The notes under the pieces were generated by a model, which made no database searches, had not been told where the DNA came from, and saw only the letters and a list, made by a program, of their open reading frames with translations. The translations under genes were made by a program, and so were the position numbers. DNA of 31,365 bases from JAFGJQ01 sp964586145 (GTDB taxonomy: Bacteria > Planctomycetota > Phycisphaerae > UBA1845): assembly GCA_964586145.1 (NCBI GenBank), contig CAZPHH010000057.1:1-31365 (forward strand). Direction: 5' to 3'. This document shows positions 23,599-31,365 of the stretch, in pieces. Every line of letters begins with the position of its first letter. The first letter of the stretch is position 1.

Positions 23599-23659
23599 CC
23601 ATGGGGAGCGGGTTTCCCTGGGAGCAGGCCAGGGGCGAAGCCGGTCGGACACCGGCTTC
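23599..23659 (+). promoter_or_regulatory. Structured pheS leader with alternative hairpins
   Basis: CCCTGG (23616-23621) can pair upstream with CCA-t-GGG (23599-23605) or downstream with CCAGGG (23629-23634); these pairings exclude each other. A 9-bp perfect stem, GAAGCCGGT-cggac-ACCGGCTTC (23637-23659), follows. There is no T-box core and no T-run, so the mechanism is open. Confidence 0.35.
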
Positions 23660-23686
23660 CTCGTCCGCAGCGCAGGCAGGACATTC

Positions 23687-24760
23687 GTGGACATTGAACA
23701 ACTCAAACCGATCTTGGCCGGCATCGAGCAGGAAGCCCGGCAGGCGGCCCAAGTCGCTGGCACGGTGGACGCCCTGCGCGGGGTCCGGGCAAAGTTTCTG
23801 GGCAAAAAGGGCAGCCTGGGCCAGTTAATGGGAACGATCCGGGAGTACCCCCCGGACCAGCGGGGATTGGCCGGTCAGACCCTCAACGCGGCCAACCAGG
23901 CCGTCACGGCCCTCTTTGAAGAGCGGCAGAATCAGATTGAATCGTCGGAGGTGGCTGCGGATGCGAGCGGGGCGGGCGCGCATGACCCGTCTTTGCCGGG
24001 TGTCCGGCTGCCGCTGGGCAACGTGCATCCGGTGACGGCGGTCCAATGGCAGATCGAGCACGTGTTCCAGCGACTGGGTTTCACGGTGGAAGCCGGCCCG
24101 GAGATGGAGTCGGACTACTACAACTTTGAGGCGTTGAACATTCCGGCCATGCACCCCGCGCGGGACATGCAGGACACGTTCTGGCTGACGAACGGGCTGC
24201 TGCTTCGGACGCATACGTCGCCGGTGCAGGTGCGGACGATGGAGAAGTTCGGCCCGCCGATCCGGTGCATTGTGCCGGGGCGGTGCTTTCGGTACGAGAC
24301 GATTGACGCGTCGCACGAGAACACGTTTCACCAGTGCGAAGGGCTGGTGATCGACCGGAACATCTCCATCGCGAACCTCATCGCGGTGATGAAGCTGCTT
24401 CTGCGGGAGGTGTTTCAGCGGGACGTGAAAGTCCGGCTGCGGCCGGGGTACTTTCCGTTTGTCGAGCCGGGGTTTGAGCTGGACATGAGCTGCCTGATCT
24501 GCGGCGGCAGCGGGTGTGCCACGTGCAAGCGGTCGGGCTGGGTGGAAGTCCTGCCGTGCGGCATGGTGCATCCGAACGTGCTGCGGTACGGCGGGATCGA
24601 CCCGCACGAGTACACCGGTTTCGCGTTCGGCCTGGGGCTCACGCGGCTGGCCATGATGAAATACGGAATCTCGGACATCCGCGTGATGAACGCGGGGGAC
24701 GTTCGGGCCCTGACGCCGCCGTCGCGGATGGCAGGGCCGACGATCGTGGAGAGGAATTAG
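23687..24760 (+). CDS. pheS: Phenylalanyl-tRNA synthetase alpha subunit
   Basis: 357 residues. Class II catalytic subunit that activates Phe and charges tRNA-Phe as an alpha2-beta2 tetramer with PheT. An N-terminal coiled-coil (about 1-85) is followed by the catalytic core: PGRCFRYETIDASHENTFHQ (motif 2) and GFAFGLGLTRLAM (motif 3). A C269-x2-C272-x4-C277-x2-C280 knuckle is inserted between FELDM and GWVEVLPCGMVHPNVL, a variant seen in some bacterial PheS. Start at GTG 23687: CAGGA lies about 6 nt upstream, and upstream frame sequence is not PheS-like. The 3' end contains GGAGAGGAA (24748-24756), which looks like a ribosome site for pheT, now 141 nt from the pheT start. Confidence 0.96.
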   Translation: MDIEQLKPILAGIEQEARQAAQVAGTVDALRGVRAKFLGKKGSLGQLMGTIREYPPDQRGLAGQTLNAANQAVTALFEERQNQIESSEVAADASGAGAHDPSLPGVRLPLGNVHPVTAVQWQIEHVFQRLGFTVEAGPEMESDYYNFEALNIPAMHPARDMQDTFWLTNGLLLRTHTSPVQVRTMEKFGPPIRCIVPGRCFRYETIDASHENTFHQCEGLVIDRNISIANLIAVMKLLLREVFQRDVKVRLRPGYFPFVEPGFELDMSCLICGGSGCATCKRSGWVEVLPCGMVHPNVLRYGGIDPHEYTGFAFGLGLTRLAMMKYGISDIRVMNAGDVRALTPPSRMAGPTIVERN

Positions 24761-24768
24761 CTGATTTC

Positions 24769-24900
24769 GGTCCGCACGGCGGACCCTACGTGGGCTGTTC
24801 TGGTCCGCATGGCGGACCCCACGTGGGCTATTCTGGTCTGCATGGCGGGCCCCACGTGGGTAATCCTGGTCCGCACGGCGGACCCTACGCAGGCAAGCGC
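24769..24900 (+). repeat. 4 x 33-bp palindromic array between pheS and pheT
   Basis: Units 24769-24801, 24802-24834, 24835-24867 and 24868-24900, all exactly 33 bp. Each starts with a GGTCCGCAYGGCGGACC-type hairpin (unit 3 has two compensating-looking changes) followed by CYACGTGGG in the first three units. The array fills the whole gap and ends 1 nt before the pheT ATG. The 9-bp sequence CTGATTTCG flanks it directly (24761-24769 and 24905-24913). The related palindromes are at 22403-22454. Confidence 0.95.
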
Positions 24901-24901
24901 A

Positions 24902-27310
24902 ATGCTGATTTCGCTGAACTGGATTCGTGATTTCGTGGACCTGCCGCGCGACCTGCGCCCGCCGGAGCTGGGCGAGCGGTTCACCCTGACGTGCGCCGAG
25001 ATCGAGGGCGTTGAGCAGATCCGCGTGGATGCCCGCGGGCTGATCGCCGCCCGGGTCGTCTCGAACCGCGAGTTGCCCGGCAGCCGCAGCCTGCGCCACG
25101 TCGTATTGGACGTGGGCGGGGGCAGGACGGTAGAGACGGTGACGGCCGCGCCCGTGCTGGACGAGGGCGCCTGCGTGGTCTATGCCCCGCCGGGGGCATC
25201 ACTGGCAGCGTTCGGGGTCATCCGAGAGGCGAAAGTGGAGGGCCACGCCAGCGTGGGCATGATTCTGCCGGGCGAGGCCATCGGGATCGAGATGGCCGTT
25301 CAGACGGCCATCTTCCTGCCGCCGTACGCGGAGCCGGGCGAAGAGCTGGCCGCCGAGGCGTTTGACGACTGGGTGATCGAGGTGGACAACAAGTCCATCA
25401 CGCACCGGCCGGACCTGTGGGGTCACTACGGCATCGCCCGCGAGCTGGCCGCGATGTACCGGAGCGAGTTGAAGCCGTATCCGGTGGTGCCGCTCGCAGA
25501 GCTCACCGACGTAGACCTCCCGGAGATCCCCATCACCATCGACGATCCGCGGCGATGTCCGCGGTACAGCGGGCTGCGGTTCGGCAGCGTGGGGTCGCAG
25601 GCGGCGCCGCTGTGGATGCAGTTGCGGCTTGGGCACGTGGGTCTGCGGCCGATTGACTGCCTGGTCGATCTGACGAACTACATCATGATGGAGCTGGGCC
25701 AGCCCATGCATGCGTTCGACGGGGATAAGGTCGAACGGATTGAGGTGGGTCTGGCCGAGCCCGGTTCCACATTTGTGACGCTGGACGGCATCGAGCGTGC
25801 GCTGCCCGATGCGGCACTGATGATTCTGAGCAACCGGAGGCCGATTGCGCTGGCCGGCATCATGGGCGGGCTGGACACGGAAATCCGCGCCCAGACGCAG
25901 AGCCTGCTGCTGGAGTCGGCCAACTTTGAGCCGGCCACCATCCGCCGCTGCGCGAACGCCCTGGGGTTGCGGACGGACGCCTGTGTGCGCTTTGAGAAGT
26001 CGCTCGACCCGGCCAACACGGTGCTGGCCATCCAGCGGTTCATGCACCTGGCTCGGCCGGAGTTTCCGCAGATGAGGCTGGCCGGCCGGTTGTCGGACGC
26101 TTATCCGGAGCCGGCCGAGCCGGCGACGGTGGAGGTGGACCCGCACTTCGCGGCCCGGTTCATGGGGCACCCGATCGAAGCGAAGGACATCGCGGACATC
26201 CTCACGCCGTTGGGGTTCACGGTCGAGGAGGAAGCCGACAAACTGCTCGTCGGCGTGCCGAGCTGGCGGGCCACGAAGGATATTGCGATCGAGGCGGACG
26301 TGATTGAGGAGGTGGCCCGCTACGTCGGGTACAACTCCATCGAACCGGTCCTGCCCGACGTGGAAGTGCGCTGCTTCGAGCCGAACGCGCAGCATGAGGT
26401 GGAGCAGGCGTCGCTGCGATTGCTGTGCCTGGGGCTGTCGTTTTCCGAGATTCACGGGTACATCTGGTACGACTCGAGCTGGACGCGACGGCTGGGATTC
26501 GATCCGGGGCCGTGCTGCGAACTGAAGAACCCGGCGTCTGCCGGCATGCACCTGCTGCGGCAGACGCTGGTGCCCGGCCTGCTGGCCGCGGTGGACCTGA
26601 ACCGGCACTACGCCGCGGACCTGAGGCTCGTGGAACTGGGGGGCGTCTTCCTTCCGGAAAGCCCGCAGGCGCAGGAAGCGCACGAACGCCGGCGCCTGGG
26701 GCTGGTCTTCGCGCGGCGGCAGAAGGGCGCGGAAGAGACGCTGCTGGCCGAATTGAAGGGCGTCGTGGAAACCTGGTCGAACCAGACGCTGGGAAGACCG
26801 GCCCGCTTTGAGCCGGACCGGGCCGACGCCGCCCGGCCGTGGGAGCATCCGCAGATGACGGCCCAGGTGGTCGTCGGCGATGCCCCGGCCGGTCGATTGT
26901 CCGCCCTGCCGCTGGGCCTGCGACGGGCCATGGACGAGCACCTGGCCGCCTGGTCGGTGGCCTGGGCGGAAATCGAGCTGAACGGGCTGTGCACGCCCGT
27001 TCGGGTGGAGACGCTGCGGCCCGTGCCCGCGCATCCCGAGGTGGACCTGGACTTCTCGTTCCTGGTGCCGGTGTCTGCGCGGTACACGGCCGTCGCGAAG
27101 CAATTGGCCGGTTTTGAGCACGCTCTGTTGAAGCGGATTTCGTACGTCGGGTGCTACGAGGGCAAGTCGGTCCCGGCCGGCCGGCGGAGTCTGACCGTCC
27201 GGTGCCGCATCGGCGACCCGGCCCGCACGCTGGTGGATGACGACATTGCGTCGTTCCGCATCGCGTTTGAAGGATTTCTCGGCGCGTGCGGGTGGGGCCT
27301 GCGACGGTAA
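24902..27310 (+). CDS. pheT: Phenylalanyl-tRNA synthetase beta subunit
   Basis: 802 residues, normal length. Provides tRNA binding and editing for PheRS. N-terminal MLISLNWIRDFV, an OB-fold tRNA-binding domain (about 40-150), B3/B4 editing-domain segments (VDNKSITHRPDLWGHYGIAR, CLVDLTNYIMMELGQPMHAFD), the B5 domain, the catalytic-like core (HLLRQTLVPGLL), and a C-terminal anticodon-binding FDX-ACB domain (PEVDLDFSFLVP to the end). Start at ATG 24902 because the family sequence begins there; the frame stays open upstream through the 33-bp repeat array to the pheS stop, but that part is repeat translation. A good ribosome site is lacking immediately upstream. Confidence 0.96.
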   Translation: MLISLNWIRDFVDLPRDLRPPELGERFTLTCAEIEGVEQIRVDARGLIAARVVSNRELPGSRSLRHVVLDVGGGRTVETVTAAPVLDEGACVVYAPPGASLAAFGVIREAKVEGHASVGMILPGEAIGIEMAVQTAIFLPPYAEPGEELAAEAFDDWVIEVDNKSITHRPDLWGHYGIARELAAMYRSELKPYPVVPLAELTDVDLPEIPITIDDPRRCPRYSGLRFGSVGSQAAPLWMQLRLGHVGLRPIDCLVDLTNYIMMELGQPMHAFDGDKVERIEVGLAEPGSTFVTLDGIERALPDAALMILSNRRPIALAGIMGGLDTEIRAQTQSLLLESANFEPATIRRCANALGLRTDACVRFEKSLDPANTVLAIQRFMHLARPEFPQMRLAGRLSDAYPEPAEPATVEVDPHFAARFMGHPIEAKDIADILTPLGFTVEEEADKLLVGVPSWRATKDIAIEADVIEEVARYVGYNSIEPVLPDVEVRCFEPNAQHEVEQASLRLLCLGLSFSEIHGYIWYDSSWTRRLGFDPGPCCELKNPASAGMHLLRQTLVPGLLAAVDLNRHYAADLRLVELGGVFLPESPQAQEAHERRRLGLVFARRQKGAEETLLAELKGVVETWSNQTLGRPARFEPDRADAARPWEHPQMTAQVVVGDAPAGRLSALPLGLRRAMDEHLAAWSVAWAEIELNGLCTPVRVETLRPVPAHPEVDLDFSFLVPVSARYTAVAKQLAGFEHALLKRISYVGCYEGKSVPAGRRSLTVRCRIGDPARTLVDDDIASFRIAFEGFLGACGWGLRR

Positions 27311-27318
27311 GGTCTGGG

Positions 27319-27332
27319 CGCCCCGTCGGGCG
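27319..27332 (+). terminator. Small GC hairpin after pheT, no U-tract
   Basis: CGCCC (27319-27323), cgtc loop, GGGCG (27328-27332), starting 8 nt after the pheT stop. No T-run follows. Confidence 0.35.
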
Positions 27333-27408
27333 GCCGGTACTGTCGTTCAGGAAGTGCGCGGTGCATCCGAAGTGTGTCGCAATCGCCTCTCTTCCGGCAG
27401 GAAACGGC

Positions 27409-28419
27409 ATGAAACGGATCATTCGATCGGACTGGCGGGTTGTCGTTCCGGTGGTTCTGCTGTGCGTCTGCGCGGGCTGCCCGCAGTATCGCGACGCTAG
27501 CGTTCCCAACCAGATTCTGACCATGGAGGAGCCGCTGTCCGGCGAAGAATACCTGGTGTACGTTCCGTCGGTGTACGACCCGTCGCATGCGCATCCGCTG
27601 GTTGTGCTGTGCCACGGCACGGAGCCGTTTGATACGCCTCGCCGGCAGATGGGCGACTGGGTGAAACTGGCGGAAGAGAAGGGGTTTGTGGCGATCGCCC
27701 CGCATCTCAAGGGCACGGCCGCCCGCCTGGTTCACAACGCCCGGGAGCAGATCCGGCGGCAGCGGCGGGACGAGCAGACCATTCTGGACGTGGTCCGGCA
27801 CGCCCGGGGGGCATACAACATCTCCGATGACCGGGTGTTTCTGGTGAGCTGGTCGGCGGGGAGCTATGCGAGCCTGTTCACCGGGCTGCGCAATCCGGAG
27901 GTCTTCCGGGCCGTGGCCGTGCTGCAAGGAAACTTCGACCCCGCGCTCTTCGTCGACGCGGTGACGCGAGTCGACCCCCACCAGCCCGTGCTGGTGCTCT
28001 ACGGGGCGGAAGACGTGCTGACCGGCCGCGAGGGCCGCAAGTGCGCGGACTGGCTGGAGGAGCATCGGGTGAACGTGGTTCGCTCAAAGAAGGGCGGCGG
28101 GCACCAGGGACACCCCAAGGAGGCGTGCACCTTCTTCGAAAACGTGGTGCGCACGGTGCCCTGGATGCACATCCGGGCGTTTCAGACCGGCGACGACCCG
28201 CTGACCGTGCAGTTCAAGATCCGGTCCTCGTTCGAGCCGGCGGAGTACCGCTGGTCGTTCGGCGACGGCGAAACCTCCCCGATTGCCGAACCCCGCCACA
28301 CCTACGCCGGGCCCGGCGCCTACCGCGTCATCCTCGACGCCCGGCCGCCCAAGGGCGCCGTGGTGCGGCGAACGGTTGAAGTGAAGGTAGGACAGGGCGG
28401 AATGGTGAATCGCGAATAG
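27409..28419 (+). CDS. Lipoprotein alpha/beta-hydrolase with C-terminal PKD domain
   Basis: 336 residues. ATG 27409 has AGGA about 6 nt upstream; an in-frame extension to 27286 lacks a signal. The leader ends VCAG-C (Cys24), so it should be lipidated. The alpha/beta-hydrolase domain (about 45-250) resembles poly-hydroxybutyrate depolymerase/feruloyl esterase-like lipoproteins: oxyanion HG (69-70), nucleophile S149 in LVSWSAGS, a late Asp in LYGAED and His in GGGHQGH. The first Gly of the usual G-x-S-x-G elbow is Ser here. A PKD-type domain (about 255-335; RWSFGDGETSP, HTYAGPGAYRV) follows, typical of extracellular carbohydrate-binding proteins. Next to the GH38 gene with a 44-nt gap, suggesting cotranscription and a role in glycan or ester breakdown (inference). 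Confidence 0.87.
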   Translation: MKRIIRSDWRVVVPVVLLCVCAGCPQYRDASVPNQILTMEEPLSGEEYLVYVPSVYDPSHAHPLVVLCHGTEPFDTPRRQMGDWVKLAEEKGFVAIAPHLKGTAARLVHNAREQIRRQRRDEQTILDVVRHARGAYNISDDRVFLVSWSAGSYASLFTGLRNPEVFRAVAVLQGNFDPALFVDAVTRVDPHQPVLVLYGAEDVLTGREGRKCADWLEEHRVNVVRSKKGGGHQGHPKEACTFFENVVRTVPWMHIRAFQTGDDPLTVQFKIRSSFEPAEYRWSFGDGETSPIAEPRHTYAGPGAYRVILDARPPKGAVVRRTVEVKVGQGGMVNRE

Positions 28420-28463
28420 CGAAACAGACAGACTTTTCCGCGATCCGTTCTCGAGGGGATTGT

Positions 28464-31364
28464 ATGGCCGAAACCCATAAGGACACCAGGCATCGAACGG
28501 CGCCGGACGCAAACCGCCCGCAGTGTCATGTCATCTCCAACACGCACTGGGATCGCGAGTGGAAACACTCCGCCGCCCGCACCCGGCACAAACTGATCTA
28601 CATGATGGACATGCTGCTGGACATCCTGGAGCGGGAGCCGCAGTTCGCCTCGTTTCACCTGGACTCGCAGACCCTGCCCCTGCTGGACTACCTGGACGTC
28701 CGGCCGGAGCGGGAAGAGCAGATTCGCGCGCAGGCCGGCCAAGGGCGACTGGTCCTGGGGCCCTGGTTTTGCCTGCCGGATGAGTTCTGCGTGGCCGGCG
28801 AATGCCTGGTCCGCAACCTGCTGCTGGGGCACCGCACCGCGCGGCGCTTCGGGCCCGTCGCCAAGACCGGCTACTCGCCGTTCTCCTGGGGCCAGATCTC
28901 GCAGATGCCCCAGCTTTACCGCGGGTTCGGCATCGACGTGATGATGTTCTACCGCGGCGTGAACACGCGGGTCGCTCCCCGGGCGGAGTTCATCTGGCAG
29001 GCCCCGGACGGCACGGAAATCCTGGCCTCCCGCCTGGGCTTCCGACCCCGGTACAACGCCTGGTACGTTCTTCAGCGGCCTGCGTACTGGGGCGCCTGCC
29101 TGGACGCCCTGAACGACTTCCTCCATCGCTGGGATGACGGCCACGCGCCCTTCCGCCTGATCAACGAGCCGTACGCCCCGCACGAATACCAGTTCGCCCA
29201 TCCCCGCTTCGACTATGACGCGGGCGTCATTCCGGCCGCGGCGGCCCAGGCCCTCCGTGAGCAGGACGCCGACTGGAGCACGCCGCACCGACTTTGGTCC
29301 ATCGGACACGACGGTTCCTGCCCGGACGTCCGCGAGATACGGATGGTGCAGGACGCCGCCGAGGCGCTGCGGCCGGAAGCCGACGTCTTCTTCAGCACGT
29401 TCGCGGCGTTCCAGGACGGCCTGCGAGCCGGCCGCCGGCCGGACTGGCCGGTGGTGACGGGCGAGATGCGCCACCCCTACACCCAGGGCAGCACCAGCGG
29501 ACTGCTGGGCTGGATTCTGTCGGCCCGCGTCTACCTCAAGCAGGACAACTTCCGCACGGAGCGGATGCTGATCGGACTGGCCGAACCGTTGGCGGCCTTC
29601 GCGGCCTGGCTGGGGGCGGACTACCCGCGCGCGGAGCTGGACCGTGCGTGGCAATGGCTGCTGCAGAACCACCCGCACGATTCGATCGGCGGCTGCGGCC
29701 GGGACGTCGTGCACGATGACATGCTGTACCGCTCGCGCCAGAGTCGCGAGATCAGCACGTGCGTCATCGAGGACGCGCTGCGCGAGATCGCGGGCGCCGT
29801 GGACCTTTCGGGCTGGCAGCCGGACGACGTGGCGGTTGTCGTGTGCAACCCGCTGCCCGCGGCACGGTCGGAGGTCCTGCCCGTTGTGCTGGATACGCCG
29901 GGCGAGTGGCCCGGAACGGGGTTCGAAATTCTGGACGATGAGAACCGGCCGGTGACGTGCCAGGTCGTGTCCACACAGGATCCGTTTGAGGAGCGAATCC
30001 ATACCCCGCACGACACATTCACGTTCATGCGGCTGCGTCGGCACTTCGTGCGGGTTCAGGCGCCGGAGGTGCCCGGCTGCGGCTATCGGACGCTGCGGGT
30101 GCGCCCCGCGACCAGTGCCAAGCCGCGTCAGCCGCAGACCATGCTGGCCGACTCGCGCACGATGGGAAACGAGCACCTGGTCGTCACCGTCAACGCGAAC
30201 GGCACGTTCGACCTGCTGCACAAGGTGACCGGTCGCTACTACGGCGGTCTGGGCTTCTTCCGCGACTCCGGGGAAGCGGGCAATCCGTGGACGCACGAGG
30301 CACCGGCGCAGGACGAGGTTTTCACCACGCTGAGCACACCGGCCGAAGTCACCGTCCTGCGGGACGGAGCGCTGGAGGCGTCGTTGCGCGTCCGCCTGCC
30401 CTGGTCTCTGCCGGCCGGCCTGACCGACGATGCCCGATCGCGCAGTCCGCAGCGGGTGCCGTACGAGATCGTCAATACGCTGACCCTCCGCCGCGGTCAA
30501 CCCTGGCTCGAAGTGGTGACGGAACTGGTCAACACGGCCAGGGACCACTACCTGCGCGTTTCGTTCCCGACCGGCATCCGCACCGATACGGCAATGGCCC
30601 AGACGCCCTTCGACGTGGTGGCCCGGCCCATTCCCGTTCCGGATTACAGCCTGTACGACGAGCCCCCCCAGCCGGAGCAGCCGTTGGACACGTTCGTCGA
30701 TGTCAGCGACGGCGAGGCCGGGCTGGCCCTGCTGGTCGACGGGCTCAAGGCGTACGAGGCCCACGATGATTCGGCCCGCACGCTGAGCCTCACCCTGCTG
30801 CGCTGCTTCGCGCTGCGTACCTGGGTGCCGGAGAAGGCCGACCTGGAAAGCGAATCACGCGGCGCGCAGTGCCCGGGCCGGCACGAGTTCCGCTACGCCG
30901 TGTATCCACACGCCGGTGACTGGGCGGTGGGCGGCGTGTGGGCGGCCGCGGAGCGTTTCCATACGCCGCTGCTGGCCGGCCAGATCGCCCCGCATCGTCA
31001 CGGTACGCAGCCGTTACGGCGTTCATTCCTCGAACTGGCGCCCGCCGGCCTCGTGCTGTCCGCGATCAAGCAGAGCGAATCGGGTGACGGCTGGATCATA
31101 CGGGTATTCAATCCGCTCAGCAAACCGGTGACCGCTTCACTTCGCCTGAACGGCGGCCTCACCGCGCCGACCGCGCGCCTGTCCCCCGTCCAACGGGCGG
31201 AGGCCGAACGCGCGCTGCCCGCCGGTCACGGGCGGAGGTGGTCCCAGGTCCGCGTGGTCACACTGGAGGAAACGCCGCTGGAGACGCTGCCCCTCGACCC
31301 CGACGGCCACGTCCGCTTCACCGTCCCCGCCAAGCGCGTTGTGACCGTGGAATGGGTTCCGTAA
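28464..31364 (+). CDS. Glycoside hydrolase family 38 alpha-mannosidase-like protein
   Basis: 966 residues, complete, ending 1 nt before the window end. GAGGGG precedes the ATG by about 7 nt. The N-terminal GH38 catalytic domain (about 20-290) opens with VISNTHWDREW, where H28 and D30 match the metal ligands of the family. A helical linker domain (about 330-430) and a large beta-rich C-terminal region (about 450-966, Glyco_hydro_38C-like) follow. No signal peptide, so probably cytoplasmic. The family hydrolyses alpha-mannosides with a nucleophilic Asp in a D-x-F-G-like motif; here the aligned block reads GYSPFSWGQ with Phe140 at that position, so activity or mechanism is uncertain. It follows a lipoprotein hydrolase gene. 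Confidence 0.9.
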   Translation: MAETHKDTRHRTAPDANRPQCHVISNTHWDREWKHSAARTRHKLIYMMDMLLDILEREPQFASFHLDSQTLPLLDYLDVRPEREEQIRAQAGQGRLVLGPWFCLPDEFCVAGECLVRNLLLGHRTARRFGPVAKTGYSPFSWGQISQMPQLYRGFGIDVMMFYRGVNTRVAPRAEFIWQAPDGTEILASRLGFRPRYNAWYVLQRPAYWGACLDALNDFLHRWDDGHAPFRLINEPYAPHEYQFAHPRFDYDAGVIPAAAAQALREQDADWSTPHRLWSIGHDGSCPDVREIRMVQDAAEALRPEADVFFSTFAAFQDGLRAGRRPDWPVVTGEMRHPYTQGSTSGLLGWILSARVYLKQDNFRTERMLIGLAEPLAAFAAWLGADYPRAELDRAWQWLLQNHPHDSIGGCGRDVVHDDMLYRSRQSREISTCVIEDALREIAGAVDLSGWQPDDVAVVVCNPLPAARSEVLPVVLDTPGEWPGTGFEILDDENRPVTCQVVSTQDPFEERIHTPHDTFTFMRLRRHFVRVQAPEVPGCGYRTLRVRPATSAKPRQPQTMLADSRTMGNEHLVVTVNANGTFDLLHKVTGRYYGGLGFFRDSGEAGNPWTHEAPAQDEVFTTLSTPAEVTVLRDGALEASLRVRLPWSLPAGLTDDARSRSPQRVPYEIVNTLTLRRGQPWLEVVTELVNTARDHYLRVSFPTGIRTDTAMAQTPFDVVARPIPVPDYSLYDEPPQPEQPLDTFVDVSDGEAGLALLVDGLKAYEAHDDSARTLSLTLLRCFALRTWVPEKADLESESRGAQCPGRHEFRYAVYPHAGDWAVGGVWAAAERFHTPLLAGQIAPHRHGTQPLRRSFLELAPAGLVLSAIKQSESGDGWIIRVFNPLSKPVTASLRLNGGLTAPTARLSPVQRAEAERALPAGHGRRWSQVRVVTLEETPLETLPLDPDGHVRFTVPAKRVVTVEWVP

Positions 31365-31365
31365 T

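Noticed and set aside
23590..23686. T-box riboswitch upstream of pheS
   Set aside because: No T-box core sequence, no specifier loop layout and no T-run; only generic hairpins are present.
24809..24901. Extended pheT start inside the repeat array
   Set aside because: The extension only translates the 33-bp repeats; PheT family sequence starts at ATG 24902.

Overview
The window is a GC-rich bacterial chromosome segment carrying about 21 protein genes. The gene set points to a member of the Planctomycetota, probably a Phycisphaerae-like lineage. This is an inference from: a eukaryote-type Ser/Thr kinase, an FHA-GAF-SpoIIE phosphatase, a PAS-type sigma-54 activator homologue, a secreted beta-helix protein with a dockerin-like C-terminal tail, a b558-type sdhCAB operon, and repeat-rich intergenic DNA. 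I see no rRNA, tRNA, CRISPR array or insertion sequence.

Layout. 1-1280 (-): start of a Ser/Thr protein kinase cut by the left edge. 2011-5757 (+): two exported proteins, a beta-helix protein and a lipoprotein with expanded Cys-rich repeats and a propeller-like domain. 5913-9391 (-): a lipid kinase, then a PAS/AAA+/Fis regulator and a solitary DNA methyltransferase whose start overlaps the regulator stop. 9522-12996 (+): FHA-GAF-SpoIIE phosphatase and a PilB/GspE ATPase. 12997-13499: a non-coding gap. 13500-16985 (-): succinate dehydrogenase/fumarate reductase sdhCAB. 17174-20192 (+): DUF2752 membrane protein, two related small exported proteins and a GT4-like glycosyltransferase. 20200-20748 (-): folK. 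20822-21505 (+): SAM methyltransferase. 21582-23492 (-): a stand-alone MetH reactivation-domain protein and an RNase Z-like hydrolase. 23687-27310 (+): pheS and pheT. 27409-31364 (+): an alpha/beta-hydrolase-PKD lipoprotein and a GH38 alpha-mannosidase-like protein.

The most notable signal is in the gap between the PilB-like ATPase and sdhB. 13194-13331 encodes the first third of an Avd-type four-helix-bundle protein, the accessory protein of diversity-generating retroelements (DGRs). About 65 bp later, 13397-13468 is an adenine-rich stretch in which 11 of 24 codons are Asn (10 of them AAC), preceded by an RGGSF-like lead-in: the signature of a DGR template repeat. Gene order and strand match a DGR (avd, then template repeat), but no reverse transcriptase and no variable-region target are present. 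I read it as a DGR remnant, or as an orphan template that could be served in trans.

A second theme is intergenic repeats. Palindromic elements lie at 22369-22622, and a perfect-period 4 x 33-bp array (24769-24900) fills the pheS-pheT junction, separating a Shine-Dalgarno-like sequence from the pheT start. A third is expression signals: four genes without Shine-Dalgarno sequences have a -35/-10 pair whose -10 ends only 6-8 nt before the start codon (possible leaderless mRNAs), and several genes are followed by hairpins with no U-tract.
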